From positions 62,001 through 126,000 of the forward strand of contig CBDEFR010000008.1 of the NCBI GenBank assembly GCA_965237505.1: a stretch of DNA of 64,000 bases, given 5' to 3'. Below, one piece after another: positions 35,829-46,686 of the stretch. Position 1 is the stretch's first letter. Each line of letters opens with the position of its first letter. The stretch is from NVTR01 sp965237505 (GTDB lineage: Bacteria > Pseudomonadota > Alphaproteobacteria > Rhodobacterales > Rhodobacteraceae). The notes below the pieces were generated by a model. That model saw nothing but the letters and a program-made list of their open reading frames with translations. It had not been told where the DNA came from and made no database searches. The translations under genes and the position numbers were made by a program.

Positions 35829-37294
35829 GATGTTGTTGAACAGCCCCTTTCTCAGATTTTTTGGGTCTTTGGTGGCTTTTCTCGCCACGCCTCGACCATC
35901 TTTGCATAGGAAGCCTCGGCATTGGCAACCAGTTCCATTTCTCGATGTCGAAGTTCCTTGATCCAGTAATCACGCCCAGGACCGGCTTTCCCGTAGGCTT
36001 TAGGGGCTCCGGCGCGTAATTCTAATTTGCGCATCTTCATTGCGACAAATGCCGGACGTGCCCACTGGTAAGGGGCGTCCTTGGTGAGGAGATGCCAGAT
36101 CAGGGTTGCAATTTTGCGCGCAGTGGCAACCGCCGCAACATTGGCGCCCTTTCGATCTTTGATACGCAAAAAGAACGCACGCAAAGGACCGGGGACTGAA
36201 GCGGCACCCCATGCGGCCTCAACCAGCATCGTTCGAGCGGTTGCATTTCCCTGTTTGGTGATCCTACCGTGGATGGCCTCGCGGGCGCCGGATTGGCGTA
36301 CCCTCGGCGTTAAACCAAAGTAACTGGCAAGCTTCCCAGGGGTGGCGAACCGGCTGATATCTCCGATCGATGCTATCACGGCGGCAGCAATTACGGAGCT
36401 AATGCCAGCCACGGCCATCAGTTTACGCATCTGCGGATCGTCAAGAGAGATGTGGATCAGATCGCGCTCAAGCGTCTCCAACCGCCCAGCCAACCAATCC
36501 AACTCATCGAGATGCCGCTCAAGAAGATCGCGTTCGGTTTTTGGCAGAGGGGCCTTGGCCAACCAACGTCGCCCACCTTTCCCGAACAGATGGCCTGCGT
36601 ATTTTGGGATTAGGTTGGCGTGCAGGACTGCCTGAACGCGACTTTTGGATCGTCGGATAGAGCGCACCACCGCTGCGCGCTCTGAAACAAGTCGCCTTAG
36701 TGCAAGCGTCTCGTCATCCGCCGCCCACACCTCAGGCAGGAACCCTGCTGCGTGAAGTTGGGCTAGGATTTTTGCGTCTACCTTGTCGGTCTTCACCCGG
36801 GCATGGGCGATTGCCTTCACCTGTAGTGGATTGGCGATCACCACCCGCGCCACGAACGGCGTCAGAAGCCGGACGATCGTTGCGGTGTTTCCCGTGGCCT
36901 CCAGAACCACCTCGTCATCTGCTCGCAGACTGCGCCCGAATTCCACGACCGCATCATGCTCCATATCGACCTTGAAACTGTCTGTTATTTGGCCATCATC
37001 ACAGATCGCGACTTGCGCGAAACTTCGATGGACGTCCATTCCTATTGATCTCATCATATGTACTCCTTCTCGTTGTTAAAGGAGTGCACGGGCTCGTAAG
37101 ACAATTACGGATACGCGCTCGCGGCGCACACGGGCTGGTCGTAGGGGCGGCCAGATAACAACACGAGCTCGCAGCTCATTGTCTAGTCGGCCTGCCCGCT
37201 TCTTCGCACTCCGACGCCCCGATCCCGCGAAACCTGTCTAACATGACATTTGAAAAACAGGGGCGGAAATCGAAGCGCCGAAGTCAGCATGCCC
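35829..37294 (-). mobile_element. IS110-family element, copy B, inside IS66 tnpC
   Basis: This 1466-bp copy lies antisense to tnpC. The borders are GATGTTGTTGAACAG (35829) and GCATGCCC (ending 37294), followed by GATAACAACACC of tnpC. The flanking tnpC base sequence just outside (GATAACAACAC) is the one that matches the element's own internal 11-mer perfectly, making it the best-matched of the three targets. Confidence 0.88.
35852..37057 (-). CDS. IS110-family transposase (copy B)
   Basis: This 401-residue protein is identical to copy A except for Val instead of Ala in HARVKTDKVDAK and Ala instead of Thr in SSVIAAAVIAS. The DEDD residues and GRITKQGN motif are kept. The upstream non-coding region (37058-37294) is the same as in copy A. 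It is intact and likely active. Confidence 0.93.
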   Translation of the reverse strand: MMRSIGMDVHRSFAQVAICDDGQITDSFKVDMEHDAVVEFGRSLRADDEVVLEATGNTATIVRLLTPFVARVVIANPLQVKAIAHARVKTDKVDAKILAQLHAAGFLPEVWAADDETLALRRLVSERAAVVRSIRRSKSRVQAVLHANLIPKYAGHLFGKGGRRWLAKAPLPKTERDLLERHLDELDWLAGRLETLERDLIHISLDDPQMRKLMAVAGISSVIAAAVIASIGDISRFATPGKLASYFGLTPRVRQSGAREAIHGRITKQGNATARTMLVEAAWGAASVPGPLRAFFLRIKDRKGANVAAVATARKIATLIWHLLTKDAPYQWARPAFVAMKMRKLELRAGAPKAYGKAGPGRDYWIKELRHREMELVANAEASYAKMVEAWREKPPKTQKI

Positions 37295-37751
37295 GATAAC
37301 AACACCGCCGAACGCGCCATGAAGCCCGTCGCCATAGGCCGCAAGAACTGGATGTTTGCCGGATCACAACGTGGTGGAAACTCCATGGCCATCGCCTTCA
37401 CTCTGATCGAAACCGCCAAACTCAACGGCGTTGATCCACAGGCATGGCTCACTTGGGTTCTGGAGCGTGTCGCCGACCATAAAATTAACAGGCTAGACGA
37501 GTTGATGCCGTGGAATTACAGCCCGGAAGTGTAACCACCGGACGCTTACAATTATTCTGCCCAAAAAATGTCGGATGTGCGTCCCGATGGTCTTTTGGTG
37601 TGCACGCGAGGAAAAAATGAATGGGCTGCTTTTTGTCGAAGCCAAAGCTGCTAGCACCATTCGGTCCGAGCAGATCATAGATTACATTGAATTGGCAACT
37701 ACGGTTGGGGTCGACACGATCATTACAATTTCGAATGAATTTGCCCGGTTA

Positions 37752-38913
37752 TACCAGCGGCATTTAACATTGACCGATATGGGCCCATTTTCGCATTCCG
37801 ATTGATGTGATGGTTTCGGGCTGTGCGATGAGCTTGTTCCAAGCTTCGCATCCAGCATCGACGATGGCATTGTAGTATTCGAACACGCGGTTGGAGAGCC
37901 AATTGGCGCGCAAGTACTGCCAGATATTTTCCACCGGGTTCAGTTCCGGAGCGCGCGATGGCAGCAGGATGATGGTGAGGTTCTTCGGGACTTTGAGTTT
38001 GCCGGTGGTGTGCCATCCGGCCCGATCCATCAGCACAACCGCATGGGCCTTTCGGGCGACGTGGCGGCTGATCTCGTCGAGATGCATCTGCATGGCTTGC
38101 GCGTCCGCCCAAGGCAGCATGAGCGCCGCCCCCTTGCCGTGAGCCGGACAGATGGCGCCGAACAGATAGGCGTTGCGATAGCGCTGATCGGCCGGCTGGC
38201 GGGGGCGCGTGCCCTTTCTCGCCCACAGGCGCGTCAGGCCATTCTTCTGGCCAAGGCGTGCTTCGTCCTGGAACCAGATCTCCACCGGCGTTCCCGCTGG
38301 CAGGTCAGCTATATGCACCTGGAGCGTGTCGGTGAAGTTTTTTTAAACGCCTCGATGATCCGCTTATCCTGCCTGGGATGCTGCGGGCGGGCGCTGATAT
38401 GGGCAAAGCCCAGTTCGCCAAGCAGTCTGGATATCCCGCGCTCGGAATAGATGACGCCAAAGCGCGCCTCGATCACCCGCTTCAGGTCGATCCGCCGCCA
38501 GCGGACAACCCCGTCCACCGCCGGATCGGGGCCGGTCTCGACAATCTCGCCAAGTTCTTTCATCTGGACATCGCTCAGGTAGCGCGTCCGGCCCGCGCCC
38601 TTGCGGTTGGTGAGGCCATCCGGTCCCTCTTCGTTGAACCGGTGAACCCAGTCCCGCAGGGTTTGGCGATCCATCCCACCGATCCTTGCGGCCTCTCCAC
38701 GGCTCATGCCATCGTAGACCGCCGCAAGAGACAACAGACGGCGGCTCTGCCGGGCATCCTTGCAACGGCTGGCGAGTTTACGAAGGTGGCGGGCATCAAA
38801 GTCGCGACGAAGCGGAACACTGGCTGGCATGGCGATCCTCCTTTGCCAACCTTGAATCAGATCAAAACCGATTTGGGAATCCCCACAGAGTCAGAAATTG
38901 ATGCCGTTGGTAT
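37752..38913 (-). mobile_element. IS630-family element, copy 2 (a different type)
   Basis: The ends are TACCAGCGGCATTTAAC (37752) and ATGCCGTTGGTAT (ending 38913), with TA on both sides (37750-37751 and 38914-38915). Removing the element and one TA restores the nuclease-like frame (EFARL-PEELP). The transposase differs clearly from copies 1 and 3. Confidence 0.88.
37764..38830 (-). CDS. IS630-family transposase, copy 2, made by frameshift
   Basis: Frame 1 (38830-38309) has an HTH region (MDRQTLRDWVHRFNEEGPDG) and ends IEAFKKTSPTRSRCI-stop. After a -1 shift at the A7 run (GGCGTTTAAAAAAACTTC, around 38338-38350) it continues FTDTLQVHIADLPAGTPVE, then IWFQDEARLGQKNG, LMDRAGWH and ELNPVENIWQYLR as the DDE residues, ending at 37764. 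The shift position matches copies 1 and 3 although the proteins are diverged. Confidence 0.86.
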
Positions 38914-38947
38914 TACCCGAAGAGCTACCTTAACACATTGCTGGTTC

Positions 38948-40246
38948 TGACCTGCTCCCCGAAAACTGGTCCATTTGAAAGGAGGATCTGTTCGCTTAAT
39001 GTTCACGAGAACGAGGAGAACAGAGAATGCGCAAGTCACGGTTTAGCGAAGAACAGATTGTTCGGATCATTCAGGAGTATGCGGCGGGTGCGAAAGTGTC
39101 CGAGTTGTGCCGTAAGCACGGTATGTCGGATGCCACCTTTTACAAATGGAAAGCCAGGTATGGCGGCCTTCAGATTTCCGATGTCAGGCGGCTGAAAGAC
39201 CTGGAATCGGAGAACGGCAAGCTGAAGAAGCTGCTGGCCGAAACCATGCTTGATAATGCTGGCCTGAAAGGGCTTCTGGCAAAAAACTTCTGAAGCCTGC
39301 AAGCCGCCGGGAAGCAGTCATGGTTCTTTGCCGTGACTATCAGTTTTCAACTCGGCGGGCCTGTGGGCTGATTGGGTTTTCCAGATCGAGTAATGAATAC
39401 AGAGGAAGGCCGGATCGCCATGCGAGGATACGGGAACGGCTGGTCACGCTTTCCGGCAAACACCGACGCTATGGCTATCGCATGTTGCATGCCAAGCTTG
39501 GCCAGGAGGGTTTCAAGGTGAACGTGAAAGTGGTGGAGCGACTTTACCGAGAGGAGCGCCTGACCCTGCGCCGCCGCAATCGCAAGAAAATCCCCAAGGG
39601 CGTGCGCGAAGGCGCCTGGTGCCCGATCGCCGCCAACCAGCGGTGGAGCCTGGACTTCACCATGGATGCGCTCGCCAACGGCAGGAAGTTCCGCACCGTC
39701 AATCTGAAAGACGACTGCACACGGGAATGTCCGGCGATTGATGTGGCCCTGTCGATCCCCGGCTCCCGCGTGGTGGAAATGCTGGAACGGGTGGCTCGTG
39801 AGCGGGGGTACCCGGATGTTCTGACCGTTGACAATGGGCCTGAACTACGAGGCCGCGCGCTTGATGGCTGGGCAGATGATCACGGCGTGCAGCTCTACTT
39901 CATCGACCCGGGCAAGCCGACCCAGAACGCCTACATCGAAAGTTTCAACGGCCGGTTTCGCGAAGAATGCCTGAACTTGAACTGGTTCACCTCGCTGGCC
40001 GAGGCAGAAAGGATCATCGAGGACTGGCGGATCGATTACAATCAAAACCGGCCCCACTCTTCGCTGAACTATCAAACCCCGGAAGAATTTGCCGCAAACA
40101 GGCCTTTCCATAAACCGCAATGGGCAGCGACGCTTGAGCTATCTGAAGGCTCCGCGCCACCGCCCATTGCTCACGCCGCCGAATAATGGCAAACAAAAGA
40201 GGAACAGAGTCTACCTAAAAGTGGCCCTCAAATTGGGGGCAGGTCA
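38948..40246 (+). mobile_element. IS3-family element, copy 1
   Basis: The ends are TGACCTGCTCCCCG (38948) and GGGGGCAGGTCA (ending 40246), with a 4-bp duplication GTTC (38944-38947 and 40247-40250). It is the same element as 59760-61058, with only a few base changes. It lies in the nuclease-like gene. Confidence 0.92.
39027..40186 (+). CDS. IS3-family transposase OrfA-OrfB, copy 1
   Basis: OrfA (39027-39293) is an 88-residue HTH protein, MRKSRFSEEQIVRIIQEYAA, with a leucine-zipper C-terminus (LKDLESENGKLKKLLAETML). It ends GLLAKNF-stop. A -1 shift on AAAAAAC (39281-39287) gives AKKLLKPASRREAVMVLCRD and leads into OrfB. OrfB has the integrase DDE core: WSLDFTMDALANG (D), VDNGPELRGRALDG (D) and ESFNGRFREECLN (E), and ends at 40186. 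Initiation at 39320 would give OrfB alone. Both frames are intact. Confidence 0.92.
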
Positions 40247-40949
40247 GTTCGAAGCGCCGAAAATTCGACATTTTCCATTTTGCCTGGGCCGATATTCGAA
40301 CGTTTCTTGCCCTACAGATCAATCATCAGGACTTGGGCGAAGTTGAGGAAAAAGTCCTCATAGAATGTCTAAGTGTCTGATCCAAAACTAATTGAGTGAT
40401 TTCAGCGAGTTGTGATTCAATCGGATTGATAAGATTCGAGGGAGATCACAATGGCTTGGACGGAAACCACTCGCGCCCGATATGAACGGCATTCGGGACG
40501 CTATGCAAGCGATTTAACTGATCAGGAATGGGGTTTGATCGCGCCATTCCTGCCGCCGCCTAAAACAACTGGTCGTCCGCGCAGCACGGCGATGCGCGAT
40601 GTTCTGGATGCCATTTTGTACATCGCCAGCGCCGGGTGTGCGTGGCGTATGCTGCCCAATGATTTCCCGCCAGTGTCCACCGTGCGCTACTATTTCTATG
40701 GCTGGCGCAACGATGGCATCTTTTAAGTGATCAGCCATTTTCTGGTGGCGACGGCGCGCGAGTTTCATGGCAAGAAGCCCGGCCCCACCGCTGGTGTCAT
40801 TGATAGCCAGACCATAAAAACAACGGAAAACGGTGGCATTTCGGGCTATGACGCGGGCAAGAAAACCAAGGGCCGCAAGCGCCACATTGTCACCGACACG
40901 CTCGGGTTTATGGTTGGGTTGGTCGTGCATAGCGCCGGTATTCAATACC

Positions 40950-42610
40950 CAGATCGTGTGAAAACTCTGGGTGGCGGGGATGGAGGTTTGGGTCACCATG
41001 ATTTGCCGCGATCCCACGTAGTCCGGCGGTTTGGCGCCGGTAGCCCCGCGGAAGAGGCTCCGGGCCTCCGTGGATCGATGTGGGGCGCTTGATTTGGGCC
41101 AGACTCCCGTCTCACGCCCTCGCGGCGGCGATCAAGGCGGGAACACCTACCAGAGAGATCGCGCGGCGGATGTTGTAAGCCAGCGCCGTGATGCTGAACT
41201 CGCCGCGCACGTTCTCCAGCCGCCGGGTCAGGAAGGCACCCTGGCCCATCCATTGTTTGATTGAGCCGAAGGGATGCTCGACGCTTTCACGGCGCGCATC
41301 GAGCAGCTCCGGGCGGGCCGCCAATCGTTCTGCCATGCGCTCCAGGATCGCTTCGTCGACATAGCGCAGGACCCGACGGAAGGCGCTTTTCGTACACTTC
41401 GACTTGAGTTGGCACTCCTTGCACGCGGCGCGATTGGCGTAACTGGCGAAGATGAGATCGCGGCGCTTGCGCTTGCTGTGTAGCGCCAGGCGTTGGCCGT
41501 CGGGGCAGATGTAAATGTCCTCGCCGCCGTCATAGCGGAAGCGTTCCTTGGGAAAGAGCCCCTGGCTCACCGTTGATCCGCGCTGGGGCTTGGGCACATG
41601 CGGCAGACGTCGGCATTCTCGCAGGCCTCGATATCCTCGATCTTGAAGTAGCCCGCGTCGGCGACCGCGTCGATCCGATCGACGGCCAGGTTCCGACGGG
41701 CCGCCACCGCCGTCTCGGCCAACAGACCGAGATCGCTGACCTTGCTATGGACCTGCTGCTCGGCGATCAGTTTGTGCTTGGCGTCCACCGCGATCTGGAT
41801 GTTGTAGCCGACACCGACCCGGGTCGCGGCGTGCATCGCCCGGCTGTCCGGATCCGTCAAAGAGAGCTGGTCCTCGCCACTCGCAGCCAGCGCGTCGCGA
41901 TGTTCCTCAAACCGCTCACGCCGCCCTTGGATCGCAGCGATCTTTTCCCGGATGTTCTCCACTTCGCCGCCGCCGGTGCCGCTCTCGTCTTGCCCGTCGG
42001 CCTCGTCGAGCCGGTCGAGATAACGCGACAACCTCTCGTCGCTCTCGGCCAACGCCTTCTCCAGCTTCGCTTTGGTAAAGTTCCGCTCCCGGCTGTTCAC
42101 TGCCTTGATCCGAGTACCGTCGACTGCCACCAGCTCGCGCCCGAACAGCTCCAGTTCGCGGCATAGCCTCACGAACTCCCGAAACACCTGGCGGAACGCC
42201 GCCCGATTGATCCGCCGGAAATCGGCGATCGTCTTGAAGTCCGGCGACAAACGCCGCAACAGCCAGATCACTTCGAGATTACGCTTGCTCTCGGCCTCCA
42301 GTCGGCGGCTCGAACGTACCCGATTGAGATAACCGTATATGTAGAGCTTCAGCAGGTCCGCCGGATCGTAGCCGGGACGACCCGTCGCCTTCGGCGTGGC
42401 GCGCTCGAAACCAGCGACCGCCAGGTCCAAACCATCCACGAAAGCGTCGATGAAACGGACCGGGTTATCCCGGCCCACGTAATCGTCCACTGCTTCCGGC
42501 AGAAGCAGAACCTGAGAGCGGTCAATGCCAAGAATGTGTCTCATGGCGGACTCTAACATCGCCATGAGCCGGACGGAATCCCCCGCCACCCAGAGTTTTC
42601 ACACGGTCTG
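40950..42610 (-). mobile_element. IS1182-family element inside IS5
   Basis: The ends share CAGA(C/T)CGTGTGAAAACTC at 40950 and in complement ending 42610. It is GC-richer than its surroundings. No clear target duplication is seen; four extra bases TACC stand at the left border compared with the empty IS5. The transposase gene is frameshifted. Confidence 0.8.
41112..42544 (-). pseudogene. IS1182-family transposase, one frameshift
   Basis: The N-terminal part (from MRHILGIDRSQVLLLPEAVD) has GYDPADLLKLYIYGYLNRV, RLSPDFKTIADFRR, FGRELVAVDGTRIKAVNSR (D) and GYNIQIAVDAKHKLIAEQ. At about 41590-41597 the frame breaks (CRMCPSPSADQR-stop at 41567). The C-terminal part continues in another frame (PKPQRGSTVSQGLFPKERFR, CPDGQRLALH, RESVEHPFGSIKQWMG with Glu) to 41112. 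All domains are present, so the damage is recent. Confidence 0.88.
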
Positions 42611-42969
42611 GACCGTGATGGCGCACCGGAAGTGTTGAAATCCATCCGGTATTCCCATCCAAACTTGCGCCATATCTTTGCGGATGGCGGTTATGCCGGA
42701 CCAAAGCTGCGCGACGCTCTTGAAGGCATCGGTGACTGGACAATCCAGATCGTCAAGCGCTTCGACACTGCGGAAGGCTTCGAAGTCATTCCCAGAAGAT
42801 GGGTCGTCGAGCGCACCTTCGCATGGCTCAACCGCTGCCGGCGATTGGCCAAAGATTGGGAAAAATCCATCGCAAGTTCACAGGCATGGATACTCGTTGC
42901 ACATATCAGAACCCTCACGCGTAAAATTGCAAGGCATTGTAATCATCCGTAGAGTTTTGAATCAGACAC

Positions 42970-43190
42970 TTAGTTATTTGGGTGATGTGCTCGCGCTCGG
43001 ATGGCAATATTCACCTTGGCCAAGGTTTTTGTCTTGGGTATTCGTGGCGGCCACCAGTTTGATCTTTGCCTTTGTCGGCGGCCAATTGGCATCGATTTGG
43101 ATGGGCGCAGACGCTTCAATCACATTCTCGCTTCTTCTGATAATTCGATGGGCAGTTTCGTCAATTCCTGCCCGATTCTGGATGGATTAA
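42970..43190 (+). pseudogene. C-terminal fragment of a membrane protein
   Basis: After the IS5 end an open frame reads YLGDVLALGWQYSPWPRFLS, then two hydrophobic spans (WVFVAATSLIFAFVGGQLAS, SITFSLLLIIRWAVSSIP), and stops at 43188-43190. It is in frame with the last nuclease-like fragment, but the membrane character does not fit that protein. It may be a different gene joined by a deletion. I do not recognise the family. Confidence 0.4.
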
Positions 43191-43242
43191 CGCCGTTGGC
43201 AGCCTTGAGCCGCAGGCGATGTCGCGATGAAAGGAAAACGTG

Positions 43243-44135
43243 ATGACTTGGAATATTGTAGTAGCTGCCCTGTTACTGATTTCCGGAATAATTGCCGTGG
43301 TTTTGTACAGGACGGCAGTCTACGGCCCGCCAGAATTGATAAATGTGCCAAGCGCGTCTGCGATTAATGTCGATGAAATGGAAGCAGCTCAAAACCTGTC
43401 TGGAGCCATAAAGATCAAAACAATCTCGCACAGCCGCGAAATTCCGCCCGACGCCAAAGCATTCGATGAATTCCACGACTATTTTCGCCGGACGTTTCCT
43501 GCGGGTCACGGCGAACTCACTCGGGAAACTGTTGCAGTGTTCAGCCTGCTTTACACTTGGGAAGGCTCAGATCCTGATCTCGACCCAATCCTGTATTCTG
43601 CCCATATGGACGTTGTGCCCGTCGAGCCCGGAACCGAAGACGAGTGGACCCACTCAGGGTTTTCCGGCGCAATTGCTGACGGGTTTATCTGGGGGCGCGG
43701 CAGCCTCGACATGAAGCAATCCCTGATCGTTATATGCATGCGGCGGAATTGCTGATTGAACAAGGGTTTGAGCCTGAGCGCACTATCTACTTCGCCGTCG
43801 GGCACGATGAAGAAGTCGGCTCTCATGCTGCAAAGGAAATTGCGGCACTTTTGACGTCGCGCGGCATTCGCCTTTACTACACGCTCGACGAGGATCTGGT
43901 CATCACTAATGGCATTGTCCCTGGTATCGACAAGCCAGTTGCACTCATTGGCACGGCTGAAAAGGGTTACGTCACCCTGGAGCTTATCGCCACGGGCCCC
44001 GGCGGCCATGCCTCCATGCCACCAGCCAATCCGCTCAATACAATATTGGCCAGAGCGCTGGTCGCCATCAACGACAATCAATTGCCGGCCCGCCTGCAGG
44101 CGCCGGCGTCACAGATGTTTGAGTTGTGGATAGGA
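43243..44135 (+). pseudogene. M20-family peptidase, frameshifted and 3'-truncated by IS21
   Basis: This resembles the carboxypeptidase S-like M20 group. The start MTWNIVVAALLLISGIIAVV is a membrane anchor, followed by GAIKIKTISHSREIPPDAKA, LYSAHMDVVPVEPGTEDEWT (metal ligand His and catalytic Asp) and GFIWGRGSLDMKQSLI (metal Asp). At about 43727-43735 the frame shifts to YMHAAELLIEQGFEPERTIY, GHDEEVGSHAAKEIAALL (catalytic and metal Glu) and TGPGGHASMPP. The gene ends at SQMFEL, where IS21 copy 1 begins at 44136. The C-terminal third is lost and was not found beyond IS21. Confidence 0.88.
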
Positions 44136-45521
44136 TGCAAAGTTGACCCCATTATTGGGGTAATCGGCGTCCAAAAGTGACCCCCCTGATAGTTCTGTAC
44201 AGATGCTCCTTCAAAGATTTGAGGGAGCGAGTTGGGGATGTTGGTTGTGGAGACGATTGCAAAGATCAGGCGCGCGCATTTCATTCAGGGGAAGTCGATC
44301 AAGCAGATATGCCGGGAGCTTCGGGTTTCACGGAACACAGTGCGCAAGGTGATACGTTCTGGTGCGACGGAGTTCAGCTATGACCGTTCCACCCAGCCGC
44401 GTCCGAAGATCGATCCCTGGCGTTCTCAATTGGATGATATGCTGGCCGACAATACTCGGCATTCTAGGCGCGAACGCCTGACGCTTGTCCGGGTATATGA
44501 AGAACTGCGCAACCAAGGATACGACGGCAGCTATGATGCGGTACGGCGCTATGCGGCCAGTTGGTCGAAGGCGACGCGGGCCGCATCCGCTGATGCTTAT
44601 GTTCCGCTGAGCTTTGATCCCGGTGAGGCGTATCAGTTCGACTGGAGCCAGGAAGTTGTCCTGATTGATGGCGCGACCACGACCGTCAAGGTGGCGCATG
44701 TTCGCCTCTGCCACAGCCGGATGCCGTTTGTTCGGGCCTATCCGCGCGAGACGCAGGAGATGGTGTTTGACGCACATGATAAAGCGTTCGCCTTTTTCGG
44801 CGGGGCCTGTGCGCGGGGTATCTATGACAATATGAAGACGGCGGTGGACGCGATTCTTGTTGGCAAGAAGCGGACCTACAATCGCCGGTTCCAACAGATG
44901 TGCGGGCATTATCTGGTTGATCCTGTTGCCTGCACGCCTGCTTCAGGTTGGGAGAAGGGTCAGGTTGAGAACCAGGTCGGCGTGCTCCGGCGAAGGTTCT
45001 TTGTGCCGCGACCAAAGTTTAAATCCTACGCTGAGTTGAACGCCTGGCTGGAAGATCGTTGCCTGGCATATGGCCGGGCCAACACGCATCCGGACATGCG
45101 CGACAAAACAATCTGGGAAGTGTTCGAAAAAGAGCGCGCGAGCCTTGTGCCCTATGTTGGCCCGTTTGATGGGTTCCATGCTGTTCCGGCCGCTGTCTCC
45201 AAAACCTGCCTGATCCGCTTCGACAACAACCGCTACCCGGTCGATGCCCGCGCAGTTGGCCGACCGGTGGATATTCGGGCCTACGCTGACCGGCTGGAAT
45301 GCTGGCAGGAGGGCCGCATTGTTGGCAGCCATACGCACGCCTTCGGACGCGGCAAAACCATCTATGATCCCCTGCATTATTTACCCGTTCTTGCGCGCAA
45401 GCCGGGCGCTTTGCGCAATGGCGCGCCGTTCAGGGAATGGGATTTGCCTGCGGCAATCCGACGGGTCCAGCGCAAGCTGGAACGCCAACCCGGCGGTGAT
45501 CGCCAGATGGTGGATATCTTA

Positions 45522-46684
45522 TACCAAGGGCCATTTTGCGTGACTCTTTTGGGATTCCCTTTTCGTCTCGGTTGTGATTCGCTTCTGCTACAAGCAGGAG
45601 AGACCCATGACAGTTGCGGTTACACGGTTGGATTTATCGGCGAGGGACCTTCGCGCGTCGGCGGCGAGGTCAACGGATGCGAAGGCAGCGCGGAGGATGT
45701 TGGCGATTGCGTTGGTTATGGAAGGGTCGGACCGCGCGTCGGCGGCGCGGAGCTGCGGGATGGACCGGCAAACCTTGCGCGACTGGGTGTATCGTTACAA
45801 TGCCGGGGGGCTTGCGGGCCTGTCGAACCGCACGGCACCAGGGCGCACGCCTTACCTGAGCGCCGCGCAGAAGGCGGAACTTTCCGAGATCGTTCGCGCG
45901 GGTCCTGACCCTGAGATGGACCGCGTGGTGCGTTGGCGGCGTATCGACCTGAAACACCTGATCAAAGAGCGCTTCGGTGTTGTCATGCATGAGCGCACGG
46001 TAGGCAAACAGCTTGCCGAACTTGGGTTCAGGCGGCTTTCGGTGCGCCCCGCACATCCTCAATCGGATCCGGCCGCACAGGCGGCGTTCAAAAAAAAACT
46101 TCGCGCAGCTGGTAGCGGCGGCACTGCCGCCTGAAGCCCGCGGCAAACCACTGGAAATCTGGTTCCAAGATGAAGCGAGGATCGGACAGCAGGGAACGCT
46201 CACCCGTGTTTGGGCCAGGCGCGGAACCCGCCCGCGCGCGCCACGTGATACTCGCTACAAATGGGCTTACATATTTGGAGCCGTCTGTCCGGAACGCGCC
46301 GCTGCCGCCGCCCTCGTCATGCCCTTTGCCGATACGCAGGCGATGAATGAACACCTCGCCGAAATCGCCAAAACCGTCGTTCCAGGGGCACATGCCGTAA
46401 TCGTGCTTGATGGCGCAGGCTGGCACGGTTCAAAGGCACTATGCACCCCCGACAACATCACACTTCTCCCCCTGCCGCCATACGCGCCGGAACTCAACCC
46501 GATCGAAAACGTCTGGGCCTACCTGCGCGCCAACAAACTCGCCATCTCCATCTTCGACAGTTACGACCACATCGTCGAGAAGTGCTGCGACGCGTGGAAC
46601 TTCTTCGCCGAAGACAAAGAGACCGTTCAAAACATAACCTCACGCGAATACGCAAAAAACGTCATTCTATAAGGCCGTTGGTAT
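45522..46684 (+). mobile_element. IS630-family element, copy 3
   Basis: The ends are TACCAAGGGCC (45522) and AAGGCCGTTGGTAT (ending 46684), with TA on both sides (45520-45521 and 46685-46686). It directly touches the IS5 at 46687. It is related to but distinct from copies 1 and 2. Confidence 0.88.
45607..46672 (+). CDS. IS630-family transposase, copy 3, made by frameshift
   Basis: Frame 1 (45607-46134) starts MTVAVTRLDLSARDLRASAA, has the HTH (MDRQTLRDWVYRYNAGGLAG), and reaches AAFKKKLRAAG-stop. After the A9 run (GTTCAAAAAAAAACTTC, about 46086-46102) the -1 frame gives FKKNFAQLVAAALPPEARGK, then IWFQDEARIGQQG, IVLDGAGWH and ELNPIENVWAYLR, ending at 46672. Intact as a frameshifted gene. Confidence 0.87.
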
Positions 46685-46686
46685 TA

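Larger units (their letters stand above)
34506..37534 (+). pseudogene. tnpC: IS66 tnpC, interrupted by IS110 copy B
   Basis: The first part (34506-35828) runs from MLNALDNLPEDPVELRRVTE through CPECGGDL, PIERGRPGPGLLAHVLVSKF and FADDTPLKMLAPG to LELDT. The last part (37295-37534) runs from DNNTAERAMKPVAIGRKNWM to MPWNYSPEV. Removing 35829-37294 restores LELDT-DNNTAERA in frame. Compared with element 1, a stretch of about 16 extra residues stands between DERPW and WYQF (35310-35376), encoded by a palindromic cluster. Apart from the IS110, the frame is open. Confidence 0.9.
33642..37549 (+). mobile_element. IS66-family element 2, with IS110 copy B inside
   Basis: The ends are GTAAGCGTCCGGTG at 33642 and CCACCGGACGCTTAC ending 37549. 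A perfect 8-bp duplication AATTATTC flanks it (33634-33641 and 37550-37557). It carries tnpA, tnpB and tnpC in order on the plus strand. An IS110 element fills 35829-37294. It has no pRiA4b passenger, unlike elements 1 and 3. It lies in the nuclease-like gene. Confidence 0.92.
33439..40372 (+). pseudogene. Nuclease-like gene cut by four insertions
   Basis: The fragments are 33439-33641, 37558-37751, 38916-38947 and 40251-40372. They rejoin across IS66 copy 2 (8-bp duplication), IS630 copy 2 (TA) and IS3 copy 1 (GTTC). IS5 copy 1 enters at the last end. The rebuilt protein reads MKCVDELAGQENRPRLVPTF ... KMSDVRPDGLLVCTRGKNEW, then VEAKAASTIRSEQIIDYIEL, VDTIITISNEFARLPEELP and KRRKFDIFHFAWADIRTFLA. 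The D-(18)-ExK spacing (RPDG ... VEAK) fits a PD-(D/E)xK nuclease fold. It also has one extra T at about 37626-37632 and a TAA at 38931-38933. The end after IS5 is uncertain. Confidence 0.75.
40451..42952 (+). pseudogene. IS5-family transposase, copy 1, nonsense and IS1182 insertion
   Basis: The protein begins MAWTETTRARYERHSGRYAS and stops at RNDGIF, where the intact copy at 46704-47540 has GAA (Glu) and this one TAA. After the stop the same frame goes on (SHFLVATAREFHGKKPGP, VIDSQTIKTTENGG) to AGIQ, where IS1182 enters. The remainder (42611-42952: RDGAPEVLKSIRYSHPNL ... IARHCNHP) follows after it. Two independent lesions make this copy dead. Confidence 0.9.
40373..42969 (+). mobile_element. 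IS5-family element, copy 1, with IS1182 inside
   Basis: The ends are GTGTCTGAT(C/T)CAAAACT (40373) and its complement ending GACAC at 42969. The flanking trinucleotides are TAA and TTA. It is the same type as 46687-47618 in opposite orientation. An IS1182-family element fills 40950-42610. Without it the copy is about 936 bp. Confidence 0.88.
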
